Both the position numbers and the translations under genes were made by a program. Positions 32,538 to 45,179 of a stretch of 64,000 nucleotides of DNA are shown here, in pieces. Under the pieces are notes generated by a model. It was not told the origin of the DNA. It saw nothing but the letters and a program-made list of their open reading frames with translations, and did no database searches. Source of the stretch: Uranotaenia lowii (lineage: Eukaryota > Arthropoda > Insecta > Diptera > Culicidae); NCBI RefSeq assembly GCF_029784155.1, contig NC_073691.1:134288394-134352393 (forward strand). Direction: 5' to 3'. Within the stretch, counting starts at the first letter, position 1, and every line of letters starts with the position of its first letter.

Positions 32538-35392
32538 TGAGATATTTTGCAAAAAAAACGAGAATATTCGTATTTGTTCCGTATTGTGTTAAGTAGCTGA
32601 ATCTTATTTCAAATTTTGCAATTCAACCAAAAAATGCGTATCTACATAAAATACATTCATCGATCATCATCATCAACATCAAATCATCATTTCTACTATA
32701 CGTTTTCCAAAGTTTTTCATCTATCGGATGAGTTATTATCACATAAAAATTTCCTATCCTACTTCAAACTTCATGTTTACCGCTTTTATTGTATAAAGTC
32801 ATTCAAAATACAGATTGCTGAGAATTCCCTTATTCCTTGCTAGTGTAAGTTCATAGTGTGTTTGATTACCTTAATTTCTACTTTCTTGTTCAATTGGTTT
32901 GGTTCGATTTTTGGGATAACCTTCTATATATCTAAAACCTAAAAAAGTTATGTTTCGTGAATAATCGAGAACCGCAAATTATTATTCTGTATAGCAGTTT
33001 ATTTTATTGCAAGATTTTAGCTAAAGTTATAAAAAAAATTTTAAATAAAAAGTAAAAAAAATTATCTGATGTTGAAAAAATTTACAAAATATATGGAAAA
33101 TAAGAAATTACGTCATGGTGGACAGGCGCGTGAAAAGGCTTTGAATAATCTAATCATCTTCTTCCGCTCAAAACTCACCAAAGTTTAAATTGTTCTGTCT
33201 TATCGAGAAACAGAACACCATCAAATTGTCATCACACAGGATCACACCTATCACACACATCGCACAAAGACCGTTTATGTATTTTGTATTGATAGAAAAG
33301 ACGCATACAGCACAGTACAGTTTGCAGCTAAAGAAAAAGGAAAAACTTTTCCATCCCGACCTGCTCTGGATGAAAAGATTGTAAGAAAGCACGTGTCTTT
33401 TATTTGGGGACGAATAATGGAAGCTCCACATAATGGAAGGCCGGATGTTTCTTATGAGGGACAACAATGGAATGGTACGCAATGCGAAAAGTTTTAATCC
33501 GATAAGTTGTCTAGAATTTTAAATTTCATTCGAAGAAGGGCGAGCTACCCAATTACTTACCCTTTTCGCAAGGACAAAAGAATTAATTATGGCCGCTGGA
33601 CGAAGGTACTAGAAAGTTAACAATTTTTGATTACTTTTAAGTTTTGAGACGATTCCCTATCGAAAATCTGTGGGAAAAGTCACCCTATTATGAATAGAAG
33701 AACCTTTTGCCTGCCAAATGACCAAAGTGTGAAAACCGGCTAACCTCTTACAAGCTTTTTGATTTAAAAATCTTTGATCTAATTGTTAGCAATTAACCAG
33801 TGTTTCTGTTTTCGTAAACGTATGATTTTTTAGATCACTCTAGGACAATCCCTAATTGAAGCATACATTCACAAAATTTGAAACGATAACTTTTTTTGTT
33901 TCTAAGATAATTTGATTACTATAAGAGTTTTTTATTCGATCGAGTACCAAATCAGTTATTATTTCGACATGACCACTTGAACAGCTCGAATCTTTACACC
34001 GCACGTTTTGTCTGTTTTGATGAAATCTTGGACCACTCTAGTTTTCTTCAAAACAGGAAAACAAAGTCCAACTTGCCCAGCTGAAAGAGCTTTTTATCAA
34101 GCATGTTTCGATCATATGCTCAGTTGACCCATGGATAGCTATTGCATACTTGAAGGCGGATTGTTTTCATGATGCTGGCAATGTGAAATCTTTGAAGGTA
34201 GATGATTTCACCTTGAACCCCATGGCTAAGAAATCACATATTATAAAAAGAAAATCAAAGGTTATGGAAATCAATACATTGCACAGTAGAAAAATTTTAT
34301 CCCTAGATCCTATTACACCGAATCCACAAATTCGAAGACTGGAAATAATACTCATATAATGTGTCATTTTCTTGGGCAGTCATATCTGATGCTGGTTGTG
34401 ACTAGAATAGATTTTGAGTACTGTTGTTCAGATAAAACAATCCGACAAAAAACCTTCAGAAACTGTTTTCTTACAAACAATTTTTCTCGGGTTTTTTTTT
34501 GGAAACAACTTCAATGCAATTTGAGAGTTTTATAAAAATTTATGGAATACAACAGTAGTTATAAGTTACATTTCGATAATTTTAGCCAAAAAATTAACTT
34601 TTAGAACTTTAGTAAAGATAGACCGATTGAAAGAAAATTTTGTGCTATGATGAATACATTTTTAAAGTTTAATTTTTTTCTAGCTAGTGTAATATAAAGC
34701 ATTCGTTTTATTAATAGACATGCAGATTCGGCTCGATTTTTAAAATGATCGATAAACCAATGTTTTTTAAAGCAATGTGACCTAATATTTTCCAATTTAA
34801 AGGACTAATTCGATTTAGAAAAAAGCATAAATATGTTGACTCAAAAGTGATAAAATTGAAAAAAAAAACATCGAGTCACTTCCTGAATAATTTTTATTAC
34901 TGAATCATACGATTGAAATGAGTTTTTATATCTTCAATTTCTTGGTTATTTTTGTTGCCGGCTAATTTGAACTGGCTTCGCAGATTGTCGCAGATTGTTC
35001 GCAAATTCGTCAGCAGATTTGAATTACTGAAAAAACTCACATATTTGTCATGTAGTAGAGAAAAACTGTACAAGACGCACCAGTGGAGTAAGATGGCCCA
35101 TGCCGTTATTTTTCAAAAATACGCCAACTTATGGCTACGAATGTTTTTTTTTCTTCATTTTGTTGCCTCTATAATTTCTTAGGTGATAATTTCATTAAAA
35201 GGACTAAAATACTTAGAAACAGAGGAATGAATCGAATCTGCGTGAAACTTGTATTTTTTTATGATCAACATTTGAGGTTTTATGCCAAACCAGACTGCGC
35301 AGACTAATAAAATTTCAGCTTTTATTTTTTCCAATCGTATGCCTCTTTGGATGACTAGGAATATTTTTTTATATTTCATTTAATTTTCCTGG
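32538..35392. other. AT-rich non-coding stretch
   Basis: No protein-like frame and no terminal repeats recognised. Frames at 33168-33482 and 34150-34359 are short and have no similarity that I know. Confidence 0.45.
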
Positions 35393-35560
35393 TAGTGTTC
35401 GGGACCCAAAACAGCAACATCACGACGGTCCTCCTGCGAGATAGTGGGGTTAGCTGCGGGCCTTGCGAGCCCGTGACTACAAAAAAAAACAAAAGCAACG
35501 AACAACGAACAAATTATGTTCGTCAAGTTATGTCGTAAGACGGAATACTATGTAAATAAA
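35393..35560 (+). mobile_element. RTE-like retrotransposon, 5' UTR fragment
   Basis: GATAGTGGGGTTAGCTGCGG, GCCTTGCGAGCCCGTGA and CAACATCACGACGGT are the reverse complement of the leader of the minus-strand RTE-like copy near 42840-42930. Only the leader is present, followed by AT-rich DNA. Confidence 0.65.
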
Positions 35561-35600
35561 AAAAAAATAATTAATTTTCACAAATTTTAACTAAAAATAA

Positions 35601-36781
35601 TTGGGGACCGGAGATTCGGCCGAAGGCCGATAGGCCTAAAGATATTAGGCCGAATGGGTTTTCCTTTTTTGTAGCGGCCCACCACACTCCCCCACACCAA
35701 TAGGTCAATAGGCCCAATGGGAAATTAGGCCGAATGGGACATTAGGTAAATTGGCCGAATATTATTTGGCCGAATGGTCATTAGATCGAATGGTCATTAG
35801 GCTGAATGGTCGTAAGGCCGAATGTTCGTACGGCCGAATGTTCGTAAGGCCGAATGTTCGTTAGGCCGAATGGATGCTAAGCCAAAAAGTCGCTATGCCA
35901 AAAGGTCGTTTGGCCGAAAGGTTGTTAAGCCGAAAGGTCGTTAGGCCGCCTGGTCGTAAGGCCGAATGGACGATAGGCCGAATGTATGCTAGAAGGTCGT
36001 TTGGCCGAATGGTTGTTAGGTTGAAAGGTCGTTGAGCCGAATTTATGCTAGGCCTATAAGACATATTATCGCTTTTAGCATATTAGGCCGATCATTAGTT
36101 AGGCCTATTGGTCGTTAGGTTGAATACTCTTCAGGTTGAAAGGTCATCAGGCTGAATAGATGCAAGGTTGGATTCGACCATTTGGCTTTGCGACCATTCG
36201 GCCTATCCTCCATTCGGCTTTACGACAATTCAGTCCAATGACCATTCGGTCTAATGACCATTCGGCCTAACATACAGACAAATGTAAAAGGTTTCTTATT
36301 GACCTAGCAACTATTCATGACGATTATAAAGCCTTATGACCATTCGGCCTTACGACCTTTTGGCCCAGCTTCCATTCGCGCTTATGTCCATTTGGCCCGA
36401 CGACCATTCGGCCTAACGATCTTTCGGCCTAGAATCCATTCGGTCTTACGAACATCCGGCCTTACGACCTTTCGGCCTAGTGACCATTCGGCCTAGTGAC
36501 CATAAGGCCTTACGACGATTCAGCCTTACGACGACTCGGACTTACGACCATTCGGCCTAATGACCATTCAGCCTTATGAAGATGTGGCCAAATAACCATT
36601 CGGCCTAGTGACCATTCGGGCGAACATCTTTTCGGCCTTGTGTCCTTTCGGCCTAACAGCCTTCGGCTGGATAACCGTCGGCCGAATAACCCATTCGGCC
36701 TAGTGGCCTATTCGGCCAGATAGCCCATTCGGCCTAACGTCCATCGGCTGAATGACCTTTGGCCGAATGACCCAGCCTCAA
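35601..36781. repeat. Orientation-switching array of 16-bp monomers
   Basis: The left half consists of head-to-tail 16-bp monomers, consensus about GGCCGAATGGTCGTTA; ten consecutive monomers around 35840-36000 keep exactly this period. From about 36170 the same monomer continues in reverse complement (CATTCGGCCTAACGAC) to the end. The outer ends are an imperfect 26-bp inverted repeat (about 18 matches), TTGGGGACC on the left and the complement of TTGAGGCTG on the right. It encodes nothing; the 67-codon minus frame inside only reads the repeat. Origin unknown; a foldback-type DNA element with internal repeats is one option. Confidence 0.85.
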
Positions 36782-38079
36782 AATAATCATATCAAAATTG
36801 GGGCAGAATGTGCGCCAGACCACGTGTTTTACGCTTAAATTTAGAATGCTTTTAACTTTTGAGAAAAACCGAATCTCGAAGCGAAATGTCATGCTTTTTG
36901 TTTGCTGACTCAAACATTACGATAAGAATGCATAATTAATTTCGTCCTTTTTCAAGTTATAACAGGTGCACTAATATTTGCCGCGATATAAGCCAAGAAA
37001 TTGAATTTCGTTGCGTTTCACAAATAAAGATATTAAAAAGTGTATTTCAAAATGCGGAATTTTCAATACGTTTAGCAATAACAAATGAGTTTTTGGTAAA
37101 GTATGCTTAATTTGCAAATATGTTGCTAAATATTGGATGAAACAATCTTTATATTCCATATATTATTCCTTCTGGTAAAGTGCGTTCTGTCCACTAGTTT
37201 CGGCGTTCTGCCCCACGCTGTGTTCTCTAGCTGATTGAGTTTTAAACTAAAATATCATTTAAACTGAGTTTTTTTTCGTTATTCTTCTTTCTAGTAAGAC
37301 GTAAAATAAATTCCTAAATCGTCATAAAGGTTCAATTCGGTTCTTATACGAGTTTTTGCGTTGTAAACAACGTTAATGCTTAACTGGTGCGTTTTGTACA
37401 GTTTTCCACTTTCATTGTGGGTCTGCCAATTTCGCCTCGAAATTTTGAATTTTGTGTCCAATTTTTCCAATGTTTATTGGCTCGAGAAGATTGTCTGGTT
37501 AATATACCTACTCATCAAATTTGTAATTGCTGGAAACCAGAGAAACTTTGCTGGGTTTTGTTCCGCTAGTTTTCCAGCAATATTTTTCAAATAGAACTTT
37601 ACCTATCCCAACTTACCGACCTTACTTTCATGTCACAGTTCATCATGAGATTACAGGTTTTAGAAGTGACTAAGCAATTAATTTTTAATGGAGAAATTAA
37701 ATGAATGTTATTATGTTACATATATTTTAGGAAAAGTGGTGGCAATAAAATTGTTCAGATACTGTATATGGAGCTTTTAGAAAACCGTCTATTGTGTATA
37801 GAGTTCTCAAGCCTTTTTTGTTAAATGTGTGTTTTTGATTATGTTTCCAGCAAGTCCCAGCAACAAATTTAACATCATGTGAAAACTCATAACTTCATGA
37901 ACTATGTTCAGATGAAAAAAACTTCCACATTCTTCCGTCCTCCTGATATTTCCAATGTTGAAGCGAAAAATTGATCAACTTTTTTTTTTGTAAAATTCAT
38001 TCAATGCGCTATGTTTATTTTGATCAATTGCTAAAGAAAATAAAAGTTTTTCAAATTAATGTTTAAAACAGCTCTATAG
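36782..38079. other. Non-coding stretch
   Basis: AT-rich, no gene or repeat recognised. Confidence 0.4.
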
Positions 38080-38793
38080 AAGCGAATCTTGAATTTTTAG
38101 AGAAATTGCTCTAGGTTGGAAACGAGAAATGTTTTTGTGAGTATTAGAAAACCATCTTTCCTTCACAAGGGGAGAGGGAGGGTGGTCTTTCTTACAGTTT
38201 TTAAAAAAACTGAAAAACCAAACCAAACCAAATTTGGCTTTGTAGGGTATTAGAGAACGATAAATGTTTCCCTAAATCTATGCTATCCCTCTCCTCTTTT
38301 AGTGGGGAGATAGGGAGAGAGAGGGAGCAATATACTGGACCTTTATTCACATAATTCGAAAACTATTCAAGCCATAGTAGAAACGACAAATATGTCTATG
38401 ATTATTTGAGACCCCTCCTTTCTTCAATTGGATAGATAGGAAGGGAGCGGTGAGGCTCCCATTCAATTTTTATTGCATACCTCGAAAAAATTCGAGCAAA
38501 TGGAACCAAATTTGGCATGAAGGGTATTTGAGAACAAAAATGTTTTCTATCGATTTTTGAAACACTCCTTCCTTCTAAGCAGTTGGGAGTTAGGAAAGGG
38601 GCTCCTCAACATGTTTTTGCGGAACTTGAGAATGAATCTATCAACCAAATGGAACTATATTTGGCATATTAGAGCATATGGTTCCAGAAACGGTTGTATG
38701 CATTTTTGAAACCCCTCCATTCTTTCATTGGGAATATAGAAATGGAGTAGAGAGGCCTCCATACAATTTTTTGCACAACTTGAGAACTTATTT

Positions 38794-38950
38794 GAGCCGA
38801 TGTCCGCGAGTTCGAGCCCAAGAGTAAACATCGAACACAGTTGTACCGGATAGTTTTTCAATAACGATCCGCCAACTGTAACGTTGATAAAGTCGCGAAT
38901 GCCATAAAGATGGTAAAACGACTATAATCGAAACAAAAAAAAAAAAAAAA
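38794..38950 (+). mobile_element. 5'-truncated tRNA-derived SINE in the tandem repeat
   Basis: Begins at the B-box region (GTTCGAGCCCAAGAGTAAAC) and matches the SINE at 57919-58079 through to its end, then has an A run of about 16. It is flanked by exact 14-bp duplications, TTGAGAACTTATTT at 38780-38793 and 38951-38964, which come from one tandem-repeat unit. The polymerase III A box is missing. Confidence 0.85.
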
Positions 38951-39064
38951 TTGAGAACTTATTTAAGAAATTGAAGCAAACTTCATGTGAGAAAGATTCA
39001 AAGATTGTTATTAACCCTTCCGCCTAGCGGAGAGGAGAGGGAAGGGATGTTGGGATAAATTTAG

Positions 39065-39250
39065 TTTCAGGATTCCATACTGACCGGTTTTATCCGAGTT
39101 TGCCCGGATATTTAATACAAAATTTGACAAAGTCCAGTCTGGCCCGGTTGCCCGGATATCATTGATAAAAGCCCGGATTTGGCTCTGAATTATTCAATTT
39201 GCCTGGATACTGCCCGGATTTTTGGTCGACAATTTTGAAATCAAATGTCC
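39065..39250. repeat. CCCGG-rich repeat, relative of the element at 1945-2397
   Basis: Several GCCCGGAT motifs spaced through AT-rich DNA (TTTGCCCGGATATTTAATAC). It resembles the reverse complement of the repeat at 1945-2397 (GTATTAAATATCCGGGCAAA). It splits the tandem array. Confidence 0.5.
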
Positions 39251-39440
39251 AGCCCCGATACGAACTATAAAAACTCTGTCAACTTTAATTTAGTTGTATC
39301 GCTTAAGAACTTATTGAACAATGGTACCAAACTTGATATGAAAGGGTTCTTGCGTACCGAAAAAAGGGTTAATTATCAAAAACGCCTACCTTCTTCAAGT
39401 TGTGGGAGATGGGAAATATTTTGTTTTTTTTTTTTAATTT

Positions 39441-40984
39441 TTGAAAACTAGACAATTTTGAAAACTAGACAATCATACCTCGAAACGTTAGGTATGTATG
39501 ATTTCCTTAAGCTTCAAGAGTGGACTTCAGGTGTTTTGTGTTATGAAAATCTATCTAATATATCCCCAATCTGGCGGTTAGAGAGCAAAGATAAACGACC
39601 GGTCCTCCCAAGGGCAGAAATAATCGAACGGAAAGATGTGATTTATGTATAAAAGGTAAAACATCACTAAGCAAACTTCCAAGTTCCTTTCTTCATCTCT
39701 CTCACCTTCCGAGCAGTATTGCACAAATTTATTCATCGGTCAATAAATTAAACGAAATGCTAGGCGAGCGCCACACTTTTCTCTAAACTGCTGACCTCAG
39801 GAGCAGAAAAAAGCAAAACAAATCCTACCCATCGGCAAAAGATATGCCCAAAACGGAAGGGGCATCGATGTGATGGGAGGACGGACCCAAATCAGCCATT
39901 AATATTCCTTCCATGGTTCTCCTCATGATGGGGAGCATGTAGTTTTCTTTCTCTGGTCCCTCTTAGCGAAAACGCTTCAACCAAAGTGTGATCGAAAGTG
40001 AATCGACGCCGAATAATAGCTGAACTATTATAGACGAAATCGTCGAAGGTGGAGTGGTTGAAGAAGTGGGAAATCAAACACTAGCCAGCAGAGCGGTCAA
40101 TCGAAAGGGAGAGTCCCCAGGTTGATCATTCCGTCCGGGTTTTGAGATGAATTGGAAAAAAATCATTTCGAAATTGCCAATAAACTGCCTGCGGTTGTTG
40201 TTTGACCATCTATAGAAATGGGAAAACATTCCAATCTGGGAGTGGCAGGTGGGCGAAGTGAGAAACATACCGCCTGGTTCAGGTTTGAAGCTGATTGCCA
40301 AATATACATAGGTATGTTCTTCCTGTGAGCTGGATTAAAGCTTGGTTCATTTGGAAATGGGACAGTTTCAAATGCGTGTATCTTTGAACTATTCGTTTGA
40401 TCGGAATACTTACTGAGAAGGAAATAAAGATAATCTTATCGTAATTCATGAAAAAAAATATTTCGGTTAACCTGTTTACATACACACGCACAGTTCACCT
40501 TGGCTGGCGTTTATTCGCCGTCGGTTAACAACAAAGAATTCCATTCTTGTGATAGGGTATGGGAATGGGATATGTTTTTTTTATTCTTTCAGACATATTT
40601 ATGCAATGCGGTTGCGCTGAGTGAACATTGCCAGCTATTAGAAACCTTGTCAATGCTGATCTGGCATTAAATCTTATACCAATAATTCCACCTCCAAGGA
40701 AGTTAATTACTGTGGATTATTTCAAATAAATGCCTCTTATGATTTTGAGTCGACTATTTTCAAACCAGATGATATTACAAGATCTTTTTCAAATAGGAGT
40801 CTCTCTGATTTTTAAAATGTCACCAATAACTGAAAGGACATCAGATGACTTGTCGCTTCTAAGGCGTTTATCATCAAAGAAATTCCGATTCTAAACATGA
40901 ATTAAAAGTATACATTTCAAATCCATATCTTAAAAATGGTTTGTAACTCTGAATACTCGAATATGGAAACAGAATCTAGTTTAA
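39441..40984. other. Non-coding stretch of mixed composition
   Basis: 39660-40500 is GC-richer than its flanks and not obviously repetitive. The short frames there have no recognisable family. It could be unique host DNA, for instance a regulatory region, but nothing shows this directly. Confidence 0.35.
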
Positions 40985-42780
40985 ATTTGAATAACAAAGC
41001 CAAGTTTAGAACCAAGGTATTGTTCCTGACGGGCAAAACCTGAAACTTTTAGTTCAAAATTCGGTAGATCTGCTCCACCGCCCGCATATGATCCTGAGAC
41101 TATATCTATCTCATCGACAAAGCAGATAAGTTGACTGGACCTGTTGAAAATCTTGCTCCGCGTTTGTCCAACCAATCGTCGAATAACTTCTTCTAGCACC
41201 ACGTTGGACATCATGCAGGATAGACAATCACCACGTCGATGCTCCCTGCGTGATTTATATGAACGCGAAAATTTGCCCGGAATCCGACACAGCACTGCAT
41301 TCCATCCATCGTCGCCTTGATCAGTCTGGCCAGCTTCCCGAGAAAGCCGTTGATTTTCCGTCACGGTCGATCATGTCATATGCGGCTTTGAAGTTGATGA
41401 ATAGATGGTGCGTAGGGACTTGGTGTTTACAGTATTTTTGGAAAATTTGAAGTAATGTTAAGATCTGGCCCGTTGTAGACCGTCCTTCAATGAAACCAGC
41501 CTGATGGCTTCCAACGAATCTGTTTCCTTGTCGCTTTTGGCGGCGGAGTAGGATTCAGGATAGCACAGCTGCGATGCCATCCTTCCCAGCCGACTTGTTG
41601 CTATTCAGCTGGCGAATTGGTTCCTTAACTTTACTTTTCGTTGGAAGAGGCTCCACCTTGTCGTTGGCTACGTCGGCGATGTATCTTTCCCCACCGTCTT
41701 GATCTCCTGCGCGTGTGCCGTTCATATGTTTATCGAAGTGCTGCTTCCACCTTTTGATCACTTCACGATTGTCTGTCTGGATGACATCGTTCTTATCCAG
41801 GCACATTTCAGCTTGCGGCACGGAGCCTTTGCGGGATGCGTTGAGTTTCTGATAGAACTTCCATGTTTCTCGGGAACAATGCAGCTGCTCCAGTTCATCG
41901 AGCTCATCCTTCTCCAGACGGTGCTTTTTCTATTGGAAAATTCAGACTCGCTACCTCTTCTGGTGTAGGCGATTTTTCACGTTTCGACTGGTGCTTTTTT
42001 GCACTACTGCCACCCGCGCATCGTTCTCTTCGTCCATCAACCTCCTACACTCGTCAATCCAGTCGTTCCGTTGAGTTCGTTTCACATGACTGATGACGTT
42101 CTTCGGAACGCTGTTAATGGCTGATTTGATCCCAACAGTCCTCGAGAGGGGCTTCGTAAAGCTTGCCTTCTGCCGGCAGCGCTGCTTCGAGCGATTGCGC
42201 GTAGTCTGTTACGACTTCAGGTTGCTTCAGTCGTGCGCTATTCAACCAACCATTGCGCTTGGTACGGTGATATCCAGGTATACTTGAGTGGAAGGCTGTG
42301 CTGGAAAAAGATACTGCGTGCGGCCATTTGTTTGGAGGCGGTAAAACCTGTAAGTCAGAGGCCATTTTCGTTGGTCAGAGCGTTAAAATTCCCGATGGCG
42401 ATCATGATATCATGTTTTGGGCAGCGGTCATATTCAAGTCCCAGCTGCGCGTAGAATTCGTCTTTGTCTTCACCTGTATTTCTGAGGTGTGCACCTTGCA
42501 CATTAGTGAGTCGATCGGTCATCCCTCGATCATGTGCTTCTGCATTTTCCCCATAAAAGCTGTTCTAAGCTCGTGTGTGTTGCCGCAGCTCTGCCAAATG
42601 GTATGACCATCTCGAAACGTTGGTACCTTGGCGGCCTTCCAGCATACCTCCTGCAGAGCTGCGATGTCGAATTTGTGGCTCTTCAATTCGTTGGAGAGCA
42701 CGTGGGTACTTATCATGAAATTTAGAGATCGGAAGTTCCATGTTCCCAGTTTCCAATCGCTGGTCCTTTTTCGTCACATG
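40985..42780 (-). pseudogene. RTE-like retrotransposon ORF, 5' half, heavily mutated
   Basis: Read from 42780 downwards. The endonuclease start is recognisable (ETGNMELPISKFHDK; SHKFDIAALQEVCWK, the block with the catalytic Glu; TFRDGHTIWQSCGN), followed by a damaged stretch. Then comes the N-terminal reverse transcriptase: EPIRQLNSNKSAGKDGIAAV, HQAGFIEGRSTTGQI and NFKAAYDMIDRDGKS, the region of motif A. Stops and frame changes occur throughout and the copy ends inside the polymerase domain, before the 3' third. The sequence type (NKS.G.DGI; GRSTT.QI; FKAAYD) is that of RTE-like proteins and complements the C-terminal fragments elsewhere in the window. Confidence 0.65.
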
Positions 42781-43150
42781 AGTATTTGCCGATTTCCACC
42801 CGAAATTTGTTGTTCATTGTTCGTCGCTTGTATTTTTTGTAATCACGGGCTCGCAAGGCCCGCAGCTAACCCCACTATCTCACAGGAGAACCGTCGTGAT
42901 GTTGCTGTTTAGGGTTCCGAACACCACCAGGACGTTGTTGCGCTCCGCACGCTGATCCTGACATTGAGAACAGACGCCTACGGAACCCCTTATCTTAGTT
43001 CGCATGCGACTAAAGAATCCACCGGGGTTGGGTACCCGATCTCCGCTAAGGTTGCTCACACTCCAGCTAGCACTTCGGTGAGATTTAGAATTGGATTAAA
43101 AGACAAGGGGTAATACGACCACTACCCTAAGGTTGGGTGTGTGGGGTCTC
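42781..43150 (-). mobile_element. RTE-like 5' UTR
   Basis: Leader of the same copy; its part at 42840-42930 is shared in inverted orientation with 35393-35560. The rest (GGTTGGGTACCCGATCTCCG and onwards) is GC-rich and non-coding. The exact 5' end of the element was not found. Confidence 0.5.
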
Positions 43151-45179
43151 AAGTTTCACATTATTAACCATTCGCTATGTATGTAAACTACAGCATGCTC
43201 GAGTCTTCGACGCAGAACAGACGAGTAGTTTCGTCAAAGAAACTTGACTAATCCATTGCTGAAATTATGAAATTCACCTCAGTTTAGGCAAAGTAAGTGC
43301 ATACTGGTTGAAAATAATCGACTGAAAAACATAAGGGGTTTGGAGGGTTAGAAGAAATATAAGAAAATTGTAACAATCGCTTTTGTTATTTGCTCAAATA
43401 TCTACAGAATATTCATTAATTAAATGAGAAAAAAAATAGCATAATAGGAAAAAAAAAATTATAAACCTTGCTTCTAATAAAAGCAAAAGCCGTAGAGTCG
43501 ATTAAATATGATACCGTTCAAATCCTTTCTATCTCAATAGAATAATCGGAGAAACCTTTTCACCATAATCGCAAATCATCCACTCGCAGTTTTGATCCTG
43601 TATCCTCCACGTACCTACTTAAACTTTGACAACAAACATCACGTCCGAATTGGTTAACCCACGAGGGGCGCTCGATGACGAATGACGAATGTCGGTTGCG
43701 CGCCAGTAAAACGTGCTTCTAATTTATTGCCAGCACAATCGAACGAAGATGATGGCCATTGTTTTTTTTTTCAACCTTAAACGGAACCGGATGAGATGAA
43801 AAGGGGGAGGGGTTGGGATGGTGCATTTCTCCCCATTTCTTCAACCAGTTATCATCGATCTGGTCTAGCAGACGTTTCCGAGCTACACCATCATCATCAT
43901 CGGCAGAAAAAGAAGAAAGCAACAGCTTGGGATCATCGGCTTACAGCCTAATAACCCGGAATGCTCGAATCGAATGGATGGCAGAAAGACCGCAGCACCT
44001 GATACCTCAGTATGTTTGTACCTACTTTCGCTCATTCGTCGTGGGGAATGGCCTCTGCCTCTGGGAAGGACGTTACAAGTTCGTCGAGGTCATTAGCAGG
44101 AATTCATTGGCCAAGCTCCGGGCGACCTTTGTGGATGTGTATGTTTTTCGTTCATTTAATTTTTTTCCCCTATCGTCCCTTGTCGCTGGCTAAATTATGG
44201 CTGAATACTTTCGAGGTGACACAAGGCGGTGCTGCTACGTATGACGACAAACGAAATCTCCAAAACGAGGTCAATGGGAATGATTTTTATTTTGTCTCAA
44301 AATTGAGTGAACAAATCACGCAGGGTGAAAACGGGGAATTCGACTCTAGCGCATATGGAAATTACATAGTCGCAGCTTCCATTCGCGGTGGAGCTGATCC
44401 CACGATGATGATGATGGGTGGGTGAATGTGTAGAGGTGTAGAAATTGTTCGGTCGTAATTTCAGCCGAAATCGAAAGCTGTAATCGGATGTCATCATGGT
44501 AATCGAAAAGCTGTCCTTCGATCTCGGCTGGGCCACGCAACAACCACGTGCTGGCGTTTCGTATCAGAGAGACGCTCGAGGAGAAAGTTCATCGGGGATT
44601 AATTTTTGTAAACCCCACTGTCTTAATCAACCCGGCATTCCTAAAGGTGTATGGCCAACGTTGAATATAACACTGACATTGAAAACAGAAATTATATTAA
44701 TATTTTTTTTTGTTTTTATGCAGATATTTTTGTATGCGTTAGCAAAATTGAAATACAGTGAAAGTTCGGTTTTGTTGCCCTATGACTTTATTTAAAAATA
44801 ACTAATTAGGGAGTTAAGCGAAATATGGAGGTTTTTGTTCTTTATATCCAATCAAATTATAAGGTAAACATGAATATGTAATTGTGTGTAGAGAGGTTTT
44901 CACCTGCTTTTATTTGACATACTTTCGAGTGTTTTACTGCCGTGTGGGTTCATCCAACTTAGGCCTATCGGACGTCTCATTTTGGTATTTTTAACCTTTG
45001 TCCTACCGTTCTATTTTTGACCCGAAATGTCCTACTTTTTAAGTCAATGGTTAGAAAATAATCTATTCGTATCATTTTACTAAAAACCATATTGGTTGTT
45101 AGTAAAGTACTTACTAATAATTTTTTGTAGTAAATTTATGTCAAATTGGATACACAAATGATTAAAAATACTCAAACTA
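43151..45179. other. Non-coding stretch, partly GC-rich
   Basis: 43560-44640 is comparatively GC-rich with overlapping frames on both strands up to 137 codons. None has a recognisable domain, and frames on several strands at once are what GC-rich non-coding DNA gives. Trinucleotide runs (ATC/ATG) occur near 43886 and 44404. A host regulatory region or an unrecognised old gene piece is possible. Confidence 0.3.

Larger units (their letters stand above)
38080..39440 (+). repeat. Degenerate tandem repeat, period about 141 bp
   Basis: Five to seven diverged units, each with an 'ACCAAATTTGGC...GGGTATT.GAGAAC' block followed by 'GAAACCCCTCC.TTC', a G-rich run 'GGGA.ATAG.AAGGGAG' and 'TGCATAACTTGAGAAC'. 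TTTGGC marks lie at about 38230, 38511 and 38654. The array is interrupted by a SINE and by a CCCGG-rich insert before a last unit near 39300-39420. Non-coding. Confidence 0.65.

Noticed and set aside
35861..36064. 67-codon minus-strand frame with repeating RPF/NSA residues
   Set aside because: It only reads the 16-bp repeat array.
35601..36781. Array considered as a CRISPR locus
   Set aside because: Monomers are 16 bp, contiguous without unique spacers, reverse orientation mid-array, and lie in an insect genome.
43719..44543. Several frames of 65-137 codons on both strands
   Set aside because: Opposing overlapping frames in GC-rich DNA without recognisable domains.
44938..44990. Similarity of CTGCCGTG-TGGGTTCATCC to CTGCCGTGAGTGGGTTCGTCC at 50337
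   Set aside because: The match is short, and the two places would be a 5' flank of a plus-strand R1-like copy and a 3' UTR of a minus-strand one; not enough to claim a shared element.
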